This document shows positions 35,201 through 47,191 of a DNA stretch of 64,000 bases, in pieces (position 1 is the stretch's first letter; each line of letters begins with the position of its first letter). A model generated the notes under the pieces. The model was not told where the DNA came from. It saw only the letters and a program-made list of their open reading frames with translations, and ran no database searches. Location: the NCBI GenBank assembly GCA_022701365.1, contig JAKUHH010000091.1, forward strand, positions 248,001 to 312,000, given 5' to 3'. A program made the position numbers and the translations under genes. The DNA comes from Mycocentrospora acerina. Its lineage: Eukaryota > Ascomycota > Dothideomycetes > Pleosporales.

Positions 35201-36175
35201 ACCATCACTATGGAGACATGGATGATGAATAGAGGCAAACGGAACTGTAGGTTAACTCATGAGAAAACGCAACATGCTAGAAGAACTTCCTTGCATACTA
35301 ATCTATTCACAGACCCAATCAATACTGAGACAATCGAAGCTTGGACTGAATCAATACTTAGTATTTCAAAAACTTCTGAGTTCTGGGTGACACACCCACC
35401 TAATCACAAGTTCCCCGCTGTCAATTGGCCTAAAAAGTGGAGAGATTCTCAAGGAAAGAAGACCAAATACATAATACAAGAGGTCGAAGACGACTGGGAG
35501 GTTGATGACCACTTCTCTGATCCAGAGAATGAAGGCTTGGTGTTGGATCCCTTCGTTGCAGACACAGATGACGAAGAGGAGACAAACGACAAGCACACTG
35601 AACCTGCCTTCGAGGACGACGATGGTGACAACACCACAGTCCTCCCCTTTGGAGACCGGACTATCGCAGGGAGAAGCAGTGTCGTTCAAGTGGCATCACT
35701 TGACGATGACGTGAGCTGGCTCTTGGACATTGAGCAGTACGTGCCGGGAAGCATCAAATCGCGATACACCGAGACAATCATGAGGATGGCCGCTAGGTGC
35801 CAGATTGAATCACCTCCACACCCGCACTCTCACGCGCGAGATGATAAGGTGACCAACGACACATCTGATGATTTCAACAAACGATTCCTCCTCTTCCGAA
35901 TTGCCGTTCCGGGAGTTTTCGAAGCCAAACATCGACAATCCATCTCCAGAGACGAACTTTCAGCAGTAGGATTGAATGAGTGGCAGAAATTTGCTCAAGA
36001 CATTGATCGTCCATTTACGAAACCAGAGCTGCTCAGATTTGGAATGAATCTTACCGAGACACACAATCTTTCGTAAGTGCCCAAGACGTCTCATAGCCAG
36101 AAGAGTATTCTGTTGCTAACATATGACAGCTACAATTCAGCGTCAACCGTTTTCTCTCTGGCGCAACACGAGTAA
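32221..36175 (+). CDS. Unrecognised 1238-residue protein with basic N-terminus and Cys cluster
   Basis: Five exons: 32221-32222, 32280-35102, 35161-35246, 35313-36072 and 36130-36175. In this model the start codon itself is split (AT, then G after a 57-nt GTAAGT...TAG intron). All frames join without stops. The N-terminus has K-R-R-R-R at residues 9-13, a likely nuclear signal, inside a disordered acidic stretch. Residues 558-577 carry C-K-C then H-Y-C-M-L-C, a possible zinc-binding cluster. The middle is globular, with many Trp and aromatic residues. Around 1030-1080 it is strongly acidic. V-P-G-S-I-K-S-R-Y-T-E-T-I lies near 1114. I recognise no known domain. A truncated relative lies at 21.6-22.1 kb, so the family is multicopy here. 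Confidence 0.75.
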
Positions 36176-36971
36176 CACATTATTGTAGTGGAGGACAGAC
36201 TGGTGTAGTAAGCTTTGACGTATCTTTTCGTTCTCGTTGAACTCGTGTATGCGGCACCTGCCCTTTCTCGGTTCGTCCTGTCTTTACGGAACAATCCCAG
36301 TCACATAGATTTTAGCAGGTTTTGGTAACAGTCCTTTCTCTTTTGAACTTATGTATGCGGCATATGCCCTTGCTCAGTTTGTCCTGTCGTTACAGAGAAT
36401 TCAGGGGCCATCTTGCCTCTCTCAATCAATGAAATGTTTTGGTTGATGTCTGTGTTCTTCAACCCCCCTCTCTTGCGTGATATTCGTACTGGCAGTTGCA
36501 ACATAGCGTCATCACGGTCTCGCACTAAGAACTGTGTGAACTCGAAAGACAAATGTCGAAGTGAAAGCCGAAACACTGTTCAATGATCAGTTTGCGCGTT
36601 GCTACCAGTTGCGGCCCGAGGTTGATGGAAGGGTGTGGTAGAAGATGGTATGACTGGTTAGAAGTATCGAGTTGTGTGCTTCACTGAACGCACTGGTAAG
36701 AGATATCCACGACTCTGTTTCGAAAAAAATCAAATGAATGCTCGAGAAAATGGCTGGCAAAACAATCTCATGAATCGTCTACAAGTATATAGTATATGTG
36801 AAAGGTCGTATATGTACTGGCTCTTCCCGACCAAAAAGAGCCGCAATCAAGTTCAACTCCGTTCCGAAAAACCAGGTATCATCGCTCGTATTCAACTCAT
36901 AATTCGCGCTTCAAGAGTACCAAGTCCCCGAGGATATTGGACTCTCAATTCATCGTCGTGCTAATCATAAT
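36176..36971. other. Spacer between the 1238-residue gene and the MFS gene
   Basis: No gene seen. The right part (from about 36795) is the downstream flank that was also copied to 28.4 kb. Confidence 0.45.
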
Positions 36972-38964
36972 CTATTGCTTGTTCTCAAAGTGACCAGCCT
37001 CGACATCCTTGGTGGCGACAATCGAGTCAAAGTCGACTGTACCCTCCTGAGTACCGACGTGGGACTCAGTGTAAGCATCAAGCTCCTTAGCCTTGTACAT
37101 ATTGAGGTAGATGGGGTATGACCAAGCTGTGGAAAGTTAGCCAAATCCCTCCAGTCAAAAATGGGTATTCTTACCAATAGCAAAGAAAATCAATGGAATG
37201 CACATGGCCTTGCGTGTACCAATGCTGTCGGCAACGTTTCCAAGAATAACTGGGCCCACTGCGCCTCCGCAGACCGAAGAAACGAGGAAGGAGGCTCCGC
37301 GCTTAGTATGGCGACCAAGTCCGCGCTGAAAAAGTTAGCTTTATATATATGAAAAGGACAGGGGATCGACGAACTAGAGTTAAGGCGAAAATAATAGGGA
37401 AGATCTATTGGTTGAATAAGCAATTGAATTGAAGGGGAGGGAGTTGAGGGGTGGCGGAGGGAGTGTGGGGGACTGAGCGGGCCAATTTTGGGGCTCCGAG
37501 CGGAATTTAAAGGCTGAAAGTTGGGGAATAGCTTACGCAGGACTCAAAAAAGAGAACTGTAGGGGTTGTTAGCAGTTGTAGGTTAAGTTTGGGGGAGTTT
37601 GGGGGGATTTGGGTTGTGATTTGGGGTGAATCACGTGACCTGGACCCTGAATTCGGGGGTCGGATTCGGGATCGGGGTCGGATCAGGGGTTCGGGAACTT
37701 ACCGATCATGAGCATGCTGAGACCGCCCCAGTTGGGCTTTGTTGCGCTGCCGGTGTCTGTGCCGATGGCGGCGGAGATGAAGATCATGATGAGGGTCTGG
37801 AAGACGAGGAGGACGATGCGGGGCTTTCCGCCGTAGTACATGAGGCCGGCGGCGGCGAAGCGACCTGCGGCGAAGAGGCCCTGGGCGATTGCGTAAAAGT
37901 TAGCGCCCTGCTGATGGGCCTGGGTGATGGTGAGGTCGGGGCGGGCCTGGGTGAAGTAGTTGATGAAGTAGGCGGCGACGCCGACCTGGCCGGCGACGTA
38001 GGAGAACTGGGCGGCGGTTCCCCAGAAGAGGGTGAACTGCTTGCGGAGGGGCTTGTCGACGTAGCCGGTGGTGGCGGTGGTCATCTCGGCCTGGTCGGCC
38101 ATGTCGGAGTCAGTGATTTCGGGGATGGGGGCGAAGAAGAAGATGACGGCGAGGATGGCGACAAAGGCGGCGATTCCGAGGTAGACGTACTGGACGGCCT
38201 CGAGAGACTTGCCGTCGCTGCCGACGTTCTTGAAGATGACAAAGGAGGCGAGGACGGGGGCGACGACGGAGCCGACGGCCTGGACGGACTGGGAGAGCTC
38301 GAGACGGAACTCGGACCACTTGGGAGGGCCGCAGACGGCAATGTAGGGGTTGGCGGAGGTCTCGAGGGTGGAGAGGCCGGACCCGGCGATGAACATGGAG
38401 CCACAGAAGCCGGGGAAGCTGCGGTAGACGGCCGAGGGCCAGAACATGAGGGCACCGACGCAGTAGATGGTGAGGCCGAGGATAAAGGTGTATCGGTAGC
38501 CGAACCTGCGAAGGAACCATCCAGAGTAGGTGAGGGGGCCGATGAAGTAGGCACTGCGGAGGTTAGTGATTTGTTCATTTGTTCATTGACTGATTGATTG
38601 ATTGATTCATCGATTCATTGATTGATTCAATCATTCATTCTTCAAGAAAGACTTACCCAAAGTAGGCGGCCTGCAGACCAGAAGACTCTCCCTGAGTAAT
38701 GTTGAGGGCAATCTGGAAACGCGAGTTCAAGACATCGAGAAGACCATAGGCAAAGCCCCAGCAGAAGAAGAGGGTTGTGACGAGAGCGACGGGAATGATG
38801 GACTGCTTAGCAGTCAACTGGCTGGCTCCAGTGACGACACGGTTGTCAACGCTCTTGCGGCGACGATCCTCAGCAATGACCTCGACGGCCGAAGGACGAC
38901 GGCCCTGCTGCTCGTGGACCTGGTCCATGGTGGGCTCCTGGGAGCCTCCGAGTCCAAACACCAT
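36972..38964 (-). CDS. L-fucose permease-like MFS transporter
   Basis: Six exons: 38964-38657, 38553-37703, 37556-37537 (20 nt), 37404-37375 (30 nt), 37325-37175 and 37126-36972. Together they encode 504 residues. The family is the FucP-type sugar:H+ symporters of the major facilitator superfamily. Visible signatures are F-F-C-W-G-F-A-Y-G-L-L-D-V-L-N in the first membrane segment, A-Y-F-G-A-Y-F in the second, L-E-T-S-A-N-P-Y-I and N-Y-F-T-Q-A-R-P-D. The two microexons supply V-L-F-F-E-S-C and I-F-P-I-I-F-A-L-T-L, which the family needs to join transmembrane segments before R-G-L-G-R-H-T-K-R-G-A-S. Donor of the 30-nt exon is GTTCGT, slightly unusual. Substrate is probably a hexose or deoxyhexose but is not proven. 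Intron 1 holds a TGAT-type repeat. Confidence 0.92.
38588..38640. repeat. TGAT/TTCA-type repeat in the first MFS intron
   Basis: Tandem TGAT and ATTC units inside intron 38554-38656. Confidence 0.8.
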
Positions 38965-41091
38965 GTTGAGAGAGATTGAGAAAAAGGGCGGAGATTGGCA
39001 ATTCAGCAAAGAATGCAAAAGGCGGACCCGGTTGTGCTTGAAGCTGGAGAAGCGAGGAGCTGATGAGTTGCAAGTCGGGGAATAGGATCACAATATATCC
39101 TACCCCAAGTTTATGGTCGTGATGGACGCGCACAGACAATGCCCATCCAGACCCAAAGCCAAGGTCGAATTCGGTAGTGCATTGCTAGCTGGTGACTGAA
39201 GCGCCGCTACTAGTAAGCGTGATATGTTTGGTGCTGCATACCCCAGTGTGTAGCACCCGCGGGTTCTCCCATCTGATAGGCCTCGAGCATTCTAGCTCCC
39301 ACATGATGCCGACATGGTGCCGGACAACCCTGCTATATCGGCGCATGCAGCCAATCACAAGAGATCCGATGCCGCGCTAAGAGAATATGCGCCCCAAACC
39401 CCAGTCTTGCCCCACACATTGTTGAGCCTCATGCTCAGTGAATCTTTCAGTTTGGGGCTCCGCAGCAATCTCCATGTGCGACTAGACGACCCCGTGGAGA
39501 AGGCCAGCGTGCAGAGACTGATCGCGGGGGAGCTGCCCACAAATCCTCACAACGTGTGCATAGAGGTGGATAAAGGGCATGCCCGTTTGATCGTCAACGA
39601 TCTACTATGACGATGATGGGTGAACAAAATGCGATGAGCAGCCACAAAACCGCCGCCCACTCGAGACGGTTCTAGCTTTTCGGCAGGCAGTCTTGGACGA
39701 CCCAAGGTCTTGTGCACGTCGGACGGCAGCCAGTGACAGAGGCGGACGGGTAGGTCCGTGCGCGGCCAGTAGTGCGGTTACTAATGTGGGGTCTGAAGAC
39801 ATTGAAAATGTTGAGCGAACAGCTACGCGATGTTGTTGACCCAAATCTGGGCTCATGGTCAGTCGACGAATTCAAGCCGACTCTTGCGCAAAGAACGTCC
39901 ATGGCGCAGACGGGCATCCCAACACAGAGGGAATATTGCAGAGCTGATCCAACCACCCCGCCACTACGCACAACTACATCGATGCCAAGCATGACCCAAC
40001 GACGAATCAACAATGGGGATAGACGAGGGTTGCTTGGCTGTTCGCACGACTGTTGCTTGTCCCGACTTCCCCTCTACAGGTCAAACCCAAACTCAAACTC
40101 AACTCAACTCAGCTCAACTCAACCCACAAGGCTGATGAGCCGTCGCACAACGATACACAACCCATGCTGGTCAGATCTCGACGCATTGTTTGCCTCTTTG
40201 CCACCCCTCACATATGACGATCCCCATATTCCCCAACTTACCCCATGAACGCTAGCCCTCTCCACGGTACTCCAGAAGCATCCGTATCCAACGTTAGCTT
40301 GCGTTAGCGGCTCTCGAAATCGAATCTCAACGCTGGCTTCTAGTGAGCTTCTAGCGCACTTCCATGCAGATTCATGCAGCAAGACACACAAAGCGCGTCC
40401 GAGTTTCCTCCCGTCAGGCAGCGCGTACGGCGCTATGACGTTCAGGTGAGCGCCGATGTGGATGTCGGCACTCGTGTGATTGGCTGGACGTCTGGCGATT
40501 CTGACCGGCCAAGGATGTCGGAGCCATTGTCGGAATGTTGCACATGACTCGCGCCGTATGTTTGGGTCACAGGCATCGGTTCACAGCCTGAAATGGATAC
40601 CTTTTGTGGATTCTGGTGGGCTTTGTTGTGGTGAGATGAGGAGAAGCGGGAGAAAGCTGACCATCGCGCGACACACGGCTGTTGGGTTATGCAAAAATGT
40701 TGAACGTCTTATGTTATACTCAACGGACGCGAAATCGAAATTGGGCTCGTCTTTGCGAAGAATACGATGCCACCAGACTGATCACACAACCAAGAAAACA
40801 AAGCAGCCCAACAGCTTCCACATCAGCAGTGCGTATGCATACCCACATACACAAGTCAACATGCACTGCATAAGAAACCCACTTTTACCATGTACAAAAC
40901 AAAACAAAAAGTGAACGAGCTAGGGACAAGGGTCGGAGGCACCGCATCACGACATCAACTCTACGGCAGCATCGCTCATCACAGGCTCGCAGCCGTCCTC
41001 ATTCAAATTGTAGCATGCAGTGCGTTCAATAGAAGCCCTTCATGGATAGGAACAAGGCCAGGTCAAGTCGTTGCGACTGGAACTGAAGAGA
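38965..41091. other. Intergenic, upstream of the MFS gene
   Basis: Balanced base composition with several short frames on both strands. None shows a motif or a consistent splice model. A short CAAACTC/CAACTCAG-type run lies near 40083-40125. It probably includes the MFS promoter. Confidence 0.4.
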
Positions 41092-41592
41092 TCATGCAGT
41101 CCTGGGCAGAGATAACACCTCACGAGGATTCCTAGACGATGCAGCTGCCACGTTCATATCTCGCGTAGCATTGTCTCCCTGGTTCTCGTTATCTCCACTG
41201 ATATTGCGTACGCAACCCCCCGCATTCACGACAATCTCGGGGTTGTAAAGACCCACTCGCCGATCAAAGCTACCTACTACACGCGTGACTGCTCTCGTCG
41301 TACTGCTGAAGATACGGAGAAAATCCCGCATATTGCAATCAAGACGCCAGAGAGGGATTTTTTGAATTCGCCAAGAGAGATTGTTCTGTTGTGGCAATAC
41401 AACCGGCCATATCCTTTCATTTCTACCATTGGCAAAAGAACTCGAAATGGAGGTGGGGCCGCCCAAAGGAAAATTCAAAGAACCTGAAACAATAGCAGCA
41501 CGTTTCACACAGGCATCTGAATTTAGGCTGTGTCGACAATACATGCCCATCCTAGAAGTAATAGAATAGACGTAGAAAGTATCACCTTCCAC
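41092..41592 (-). CDS. Hypothetical protein, possible terminal exon
   Basis: An open frame of about 166 codons that stays open upstream to about 41635, where a GCTAG acceptor precedes it. No ATG lies near the upstream end; the first internal ATG is at about 41550. The product has no recognisable domain. It could be the last exon of a spliced gene or a chance frame. Codon use and composition do not settle the matter by eye. Confidence 0.3.
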   Translation of the reverse strand: MEGDTFYVYSITSRMGMYCRHSLNSDACVKRAAIVSGSLNFPLGGPTSISSSFANGRNERIWPVVLPQQNNLSWRIQKIPLWRLDCNMRDFLRIFSSTTRAVTRVVGSFDRRVGLYNPEIVVNAGGCVRNISGDNENQGDNATRDMNVAAASSRNPREVLSLPRTA

Positions 41593-41639
41593 TCTTACGC
41601 CAAGGACATGGCTAGATCCGGCTTTCTAGCTTACGCCTA

Positions 41640-42600
41640 GCTGTGCCGCTTGGATATGCTAATAGGGTCACCAATACACTAACCAACCTATTCTGGTGAA
41701 AAAGCTGCAAACTTTGGTCAGATCGAAAGAAGACTTGGTTGGTTCTAGAGAATACAAAGGTTCTTGGCATCAAAGTATTCACATGTGACTGCGGAGACTA
41801 AAAACTGCCGAAACTGTTCGTTCATTTATGTAACTCCCAAAAACACCTTCATAAACATATACATACAGCCCATGGCGATCTTACTGGAAATAAGAAACAA
41901 TCAAAAAGTAACTCGCACAAATAACTAACATCATATCCATCAGCTGCCAAGATTTCCTTTACAATCAACACACCTGATCAGTCAGCATTGAACAGTGACG
42001 AACATTCCCATGACCACTACATTCAGAATCCAAGGAATGGGTGCCGAGTTGTGGGGAACATCATGAACTATCAGTAATCACTTCTCACTGGTCAATTCAC
42101 CCACAGCGGGAATAAATGTCATCCATCAGGTGTCAAGTATGAGGAGCTAATGCAGGCGCATAAGAAGCAGCCAAACGGATGGTCCAAAATCACGACGGAA
42201 ACAAAACCAGGAAGCGGGGACAAGTAGATAAGGATCGGCGATCTACATGTGCACCTCTGCAGCGGTACCAACAGCCGAGTCTCGAAAACAGATCCGTGTG
42301 ATCTGGGGTATGGTGGAGATCCCGAGCAGAGACTTGGAGAAATTTCCCTGCATTTCTACCGGAGGAAGACTATAAAAAGGGGAGCTAGATCACGCTAGTA
42401 AGAAGATAGATAAGCCACTGGTGCGTGGTACCAGAGGTTCTAGGCAGCTATACTTGTTTTAGAATCGGGCGGTTGTGGAAAGTGGCGTTAATCATTCAAC
42501 TTGCGTTTGGTCGATCAGATACTTCAAAAAAATGCGATTGAATCTATATAACTGGAGAATAGGGAGTTTTAGAATTAGAATGGCGTAGCAGCTTTTGTCG
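41640..42600. other. Spacer leading into the AT-rich desert
   Basis: No gene seen. A TATAAAAAG element near 42371 is not followed by a coding frame. Confidence 0.4.
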
Positions 42601-45600
42601 TTCAACCGCCGTGCAGTGACTCTACATGAGGGATGGGGGACAAAAATTCAGTCAAGTTTCGAATCGAGTCAAGATTTCCCAAGAACAACAGCCGTATAGT
42701 AATTATACAAATATATTCTTCCAGTATTATGGTAGGGACATGAGATGTGTTAAACGTTGAGAATTCAGATGATGCAAATTTTTCCTCGCACATGGACTAG
42801 GGTGGAGATGAGCAATGACTTGGCTCTATAATGTAAAATGAACGTATCTATGTTCTTAAGAGCAATGACTTAATTAATTCTCCAGTCTTTTATGCATTTG
42901 TTGTGATATTTTGGGAACTAATCTGCTAGATTGTCACCTTTGAGTTACAACACGTCCTCTGCAAGATGAATATGCGTATTAAAAGTCTTGTCGTGTTATT
43001 CAGACACTGCTAAGATACGAATTTTTTTACAAAAAATGTAATTTGTATGACAACAATAAAAGAAGATGATTTTTTTAAAGTAGACAATAATGTTACAGTG
43101 CATATAGGTTAGGGAACTATAAAACTTAAGACAAAAAATCTTGTCTTTAAGTTCTAAGCAACTTGATAAGTTACTACTAAAATCGTAGAGATTACATGTT
43201 TTTCTTGCATAACTTAGGAGCTTTTTTAACAGCACTGCAGTAGTAATGACGCAGCCAAGAAAAGAATAATTTGAACAAGGTCTAATTCCACTACAGAGTA
43301 TTTAGGATTACTAGGACATTATAGTACACTCAGAATACCATTCTTTACACCTTTTAGCCTTGTTTGAAGGAAACAGAAAAATTACTCCATATAGTTGAGC
43401 TTCATATGTTCTTATGTATTGCAGCTTAGATCAGGTTTAGAACAGATTCAGGGGCAATTAGGGGGATTCCTGATATCAGGTTAGGTCAGACAGGGTTTGG
43501 AGGGGCATTACGTTCTCCTTGTTGCAATATCTTCGCAGAATTTTCTAAGAATAATTGGTTGTCCATTTCATCCAAAATTTTATAAGAATGAGGAGAAATA
43601 AATAAATTAAAAATTAAATAAGCATCTAATATAGTTAGTTTATGTCTGTATAGGTCGCTAAGTAGAAGTAGTCAAACATCTGGCTTAGCAGATGCCTGAC
43701 AGGTTATAGCTACATTGGTTTTAATCTAGCAGCAACCAAATGCTTCCTGTAGCAAGCGTTATCTGACTTTTTTCAATTATGACATTGCTTGTATTAGCCT
43801 TATTGTTACTCAGTCAACGTTTTTTTCTCACAATGCATAAAAGTGCGAGTGCTTAAAGTAACAATATTGTAGAAAGGGGAGGTAAGTATTTAATAAAACT
43901 TATAGGAATAGTTTTTTTAAATATGGAGTTATTTTCTAGTTTTACTATTAATAATTGACTTGGACGTGAGTCAAGAAAACAAGCTTTGCTTCAAATAAAC
44001 AGGAGTAAATAGAATTCAATATCTCTCTAGCTTAGCCTGTTTTCATGCATTAAAGGAGGATAACATAATGACGATGAATAACTGTAATTAATCAAACAAG
44101 GGGATATGTGATTGACAGGCAGATAAATGCCAGCTGTTAAGATTGGGTATTATTTTCAAATAGATCCATCCTTCAAAGAGGCGTAATTAGAAAAATACAC
44201 CCCGAATAACACAATATACCTTCTGCATTAATTTCGGTATACCACAGGAGAGGAGGCTACTTGAAAACAGAACTTGTCCGCATATTAGCTCATTTAACTA
44301 GTCATACTGAAGATACAAGCCAAGACTGTTTACAAAACTGGTTCAGAAATGTAAAGGTGTTAAATCTGACGTTTAATCAGTACAATTGGGTGTAAATATT
44401 TGCAGGAGTATTGCGCTAACATTTCTCAATGTCAATCATATCTCACCTCAAGTCAGACTTTACTTACATGATTTATCCTACTTGTATTCGTCATGTAGAA
44501 AAATCTAAATTCAATTAGCGCATTGAATTTTGAACTGATGCCACCAACCTTAGTAAGGTAGTGCTGCTAGGAACAATTTCAACTGCTTCGCTCTATGTAT
44601 TTTTACTGCATGGAGTAGTAACGCGACAGCTTGTTGAGTGACTTTCTAAATCTCTACTTTTTTTTATTGCATTAGCTCTCATGATTCTAGGCAATGGATC
44701 AACATCTTAAATTTAATGCAAAGATTCAGAGTTGTCTTTGCAACACAAATAATGCATGCTTATTTGTCCATAAAAGCGTGTCCTACTATTGCATGGTAAA
44801 TTTCTTACAGTAGGCTATAATTTTAAATAAATTATGCATATTAAAAAGCCCGATAATTAATAAAACAGCATTCTACTAGTTCTAAATTGTTTGTCAAGAG
44901 TAGAAAAGGTTTTAGCTTAAAAATTTAATGTGCAAATACGAAGAATAAAAAGTTTAATATAATGTAACCTTATGTAATTAGATATCAGTAAAATAATTGC
45001 AATGACTATAGTTTCCACACGTATATCTAGTAGATTCTTAGGGAAAATAACTCAATTGCACTGCTACTTACAAATACATCTTAATGTTAAATTTTTAACC
45101 GTCTAATAAAACAAGTTCAAAGTCCTCTATAGTTAAAAAACACAAGTTTAAAATATTTGACAATTTTTAGTAAATTAACTAGGACTTGACAATACTTATA
45201 GAGTGCAACTCTATGTCAGTTGTCTCGTTTTAAAACAAAAGAAAAGATAACCAAGCAACTTTAACCTTAAAACTATAGCAGCTAAATGTCAACCTTTTGT
45301 TTAAGCTCGCAGAAAATCTTTTCTGTTTTTTAATAGTAATCGACGTGCAATGATGAAGGGGATGTCCTTTATCTCACATTAATTACATCTAGTTTATCAT
45401 TTGAATCAAAACCTGCATTGATTTAAATCCAGAGAGTGATAAGGAACTTCAAGTGATCCCATGCAAGTCATGACTGCTTAACAGCATAAAATTTTCATCT
45501 ACTCCAATTACCTAGGTCATTGTGAATAAGAGGCCTTGTGAAAACATATTTTACCAGACCTATTTTTCCAACTTCTACAAAGATCAGAACTTTGTGGGAT

Positions 45601-46400
45601 ATGTATTTTGGCAGGTTTATTTAAGTATTTAAATTTATCAGAGCAGTAATTAATGTACGGTAAATATAACTAATCTCTGTCTTCAGATCTACCATCGCAA
45701 CGAAATAGTGGACAATCTCCAGTAAAAAATGTCCTCCTTTCGTCAACCTTCTGACACTACATTAGTTTGAAGTAGCAAGTCGCTCGTAAAAGCATATAAA
45801 ACATATAAATTAAACATAGAGACATTACTACTACAATGCCAAGACAAGAGTCTAGTTGCAGTACCATTTCCGTCACCAAAACTTACGTAATTCCGTAACG
45901 TAAGGTAATCTATACAAGAAGGAGAAATATTTCAGATTTACAGAAAACTCAGTCTCTGTAGGATTTCCAAGTTTATTTGAAATATCACATGTTTCTGAAT
46001 CTGTGTAAGAAACCATGATGCTGAAAAGCCAGTTTCCTAATAAAATCTTATTTTGCACGTATAACCTAGATTCTTGGCGATGTTCTTCATTGTAGTGTTG
46101 TAAATTTAGAACCATCTGCCTTGCATATTCGAAATTTCACTCTCACCAATTGCATTTTGACAAGTTCTTAACAATAGCGATTTAAACGCCTCAATTTTAC
46201 TAAAATAACAATCTAGTATTAACCACTTCTGAGTAAATTTTGTTTCTTGGCTTTCCATTCTGCTTAACTTCGCTCGAAACTGAAAGAAATGACCACTGAT
46301 AGCTAGTTTAACGAAAATACTTTGGTTGAAGAAATCAAAATCATTCTTCACAAAGACCAAGATTTATGACTTCATCGAGTGAATGGAGCACAGTATCCTC
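42601..46400. other. AT-rich, gene-free block
   Basis: About 3.8 kb of strongly AT-rich sequence full of TA and TTAA steps, with stops in every frame. This matches the texture of RIP-degraded repeats in Pleosporales genomes. No terminal repeat, transposase or polymerase motif is recognisable. Two minus-strand frames (46360-46106 and 46115-45873) are longer than the rest but match nothing. Confidence 0.6.
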
Positions 46401-46463
46401 GACTACAATCTTATCACAACCACTATACGCGTACCTCAAGTCTAAAGTCGCACTTTGCGACCT

Positions 46464-47191
46464 TCATACGCTATTTAGAAGGCGCTCGATTGTTTCGAGA
46501 TAGCGTAGACGTAGAGCCTCTGGTACATGAACTGTCATGGATCTGAGGGTGGCCGCATAACTCGCCATCTCACTAACATCGAAAATATCAGGCTCCGCCA
46601 TCACCTCAACATATTCTTCTGGAGCCTCCTTGATGGAACCAGGTGGGCTCGTAAGCGTCAAGTCCTCTTTGACTAGATTCAGAAGGTAATTTGACCAATC
46701 TACAGTACCCCTCAATGCGTCGTCTACCACTACATCATTTTCGACAACCTTCTGCTCGTCGCAAATCGTACTAGAACCATCCATCTCTAAAGTGGAGAGT
46801 CCGGTGAAATCTTGTAGTTGTATTCGTTCCACGCTGTCCAAGTCCTTTCGTGTCACGGCTAGTGCTCTATCTGAATCTTCGCCTTCCATCTCTTCGTACT
46901 TGCAGACGCAATTCCAGTACATCTGCTTCGCAGCCATTTGGTAGTGGTCCGCATCGTCCCAGGTGTATTGAACTGCAGTAATGAGGATACTGTTCTTGAT
47001 GTACAAGTGAATGGGAAGCATGGAGTCGCTAAAAATGATTCTTAGAACCTGAAAGATGAGAGTAAAAAATAATCTTACGTCAGGTTGTGTTGAGCTGCTT
47101 CTATGCATTGGCAGTATCTCTTTTCATCGAACAGCTGTTGGGGATATTCATAGCGTGCCTGGTATTGTCTCTCGTATGAGGAATCTGACAT
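46464..47191 (-). CDS. TPR-like lineage-specific family, paralogue C
   Basis: Exon 1 is 47191-47079 (113 nt) and exon 2 is 47028-46464. The 50-nt phase-2 intron has GTAAGA and TAG ends; the product is 225 residues. It keeps the family frame: Q-L-F-D-E-K-R-Y-C-Q-C-I, N-L-T-D, Y-I-K-N-S-I-L-I-T-A-V, T-W-D-D-A-D-H-Y and Q-D-F-T-G-L-S. It lacks the P-P-T-G-G box of A and B. Instead it ends in V-P-E-A-L-R-L-R-Y-L-E-T-I-E-R-L, similar to a motif of the 1238-residue protein. It is the most diverged copy and sits at the edge of the AT-rich block, yet its frame is intact. Confidence 0.75.

Noticed and set aside
42360..42420. TATAAAAAG element suggesting a promoter
   Set aside because: No coding frame follows within a reasonable distance.
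45873..46360. Two adjacent minus-strand frames at the edge of the AT-rich desert
   Set aside because: They are in different frames without a splice junction between them and match nothing; probably chance or a decayed repeat.
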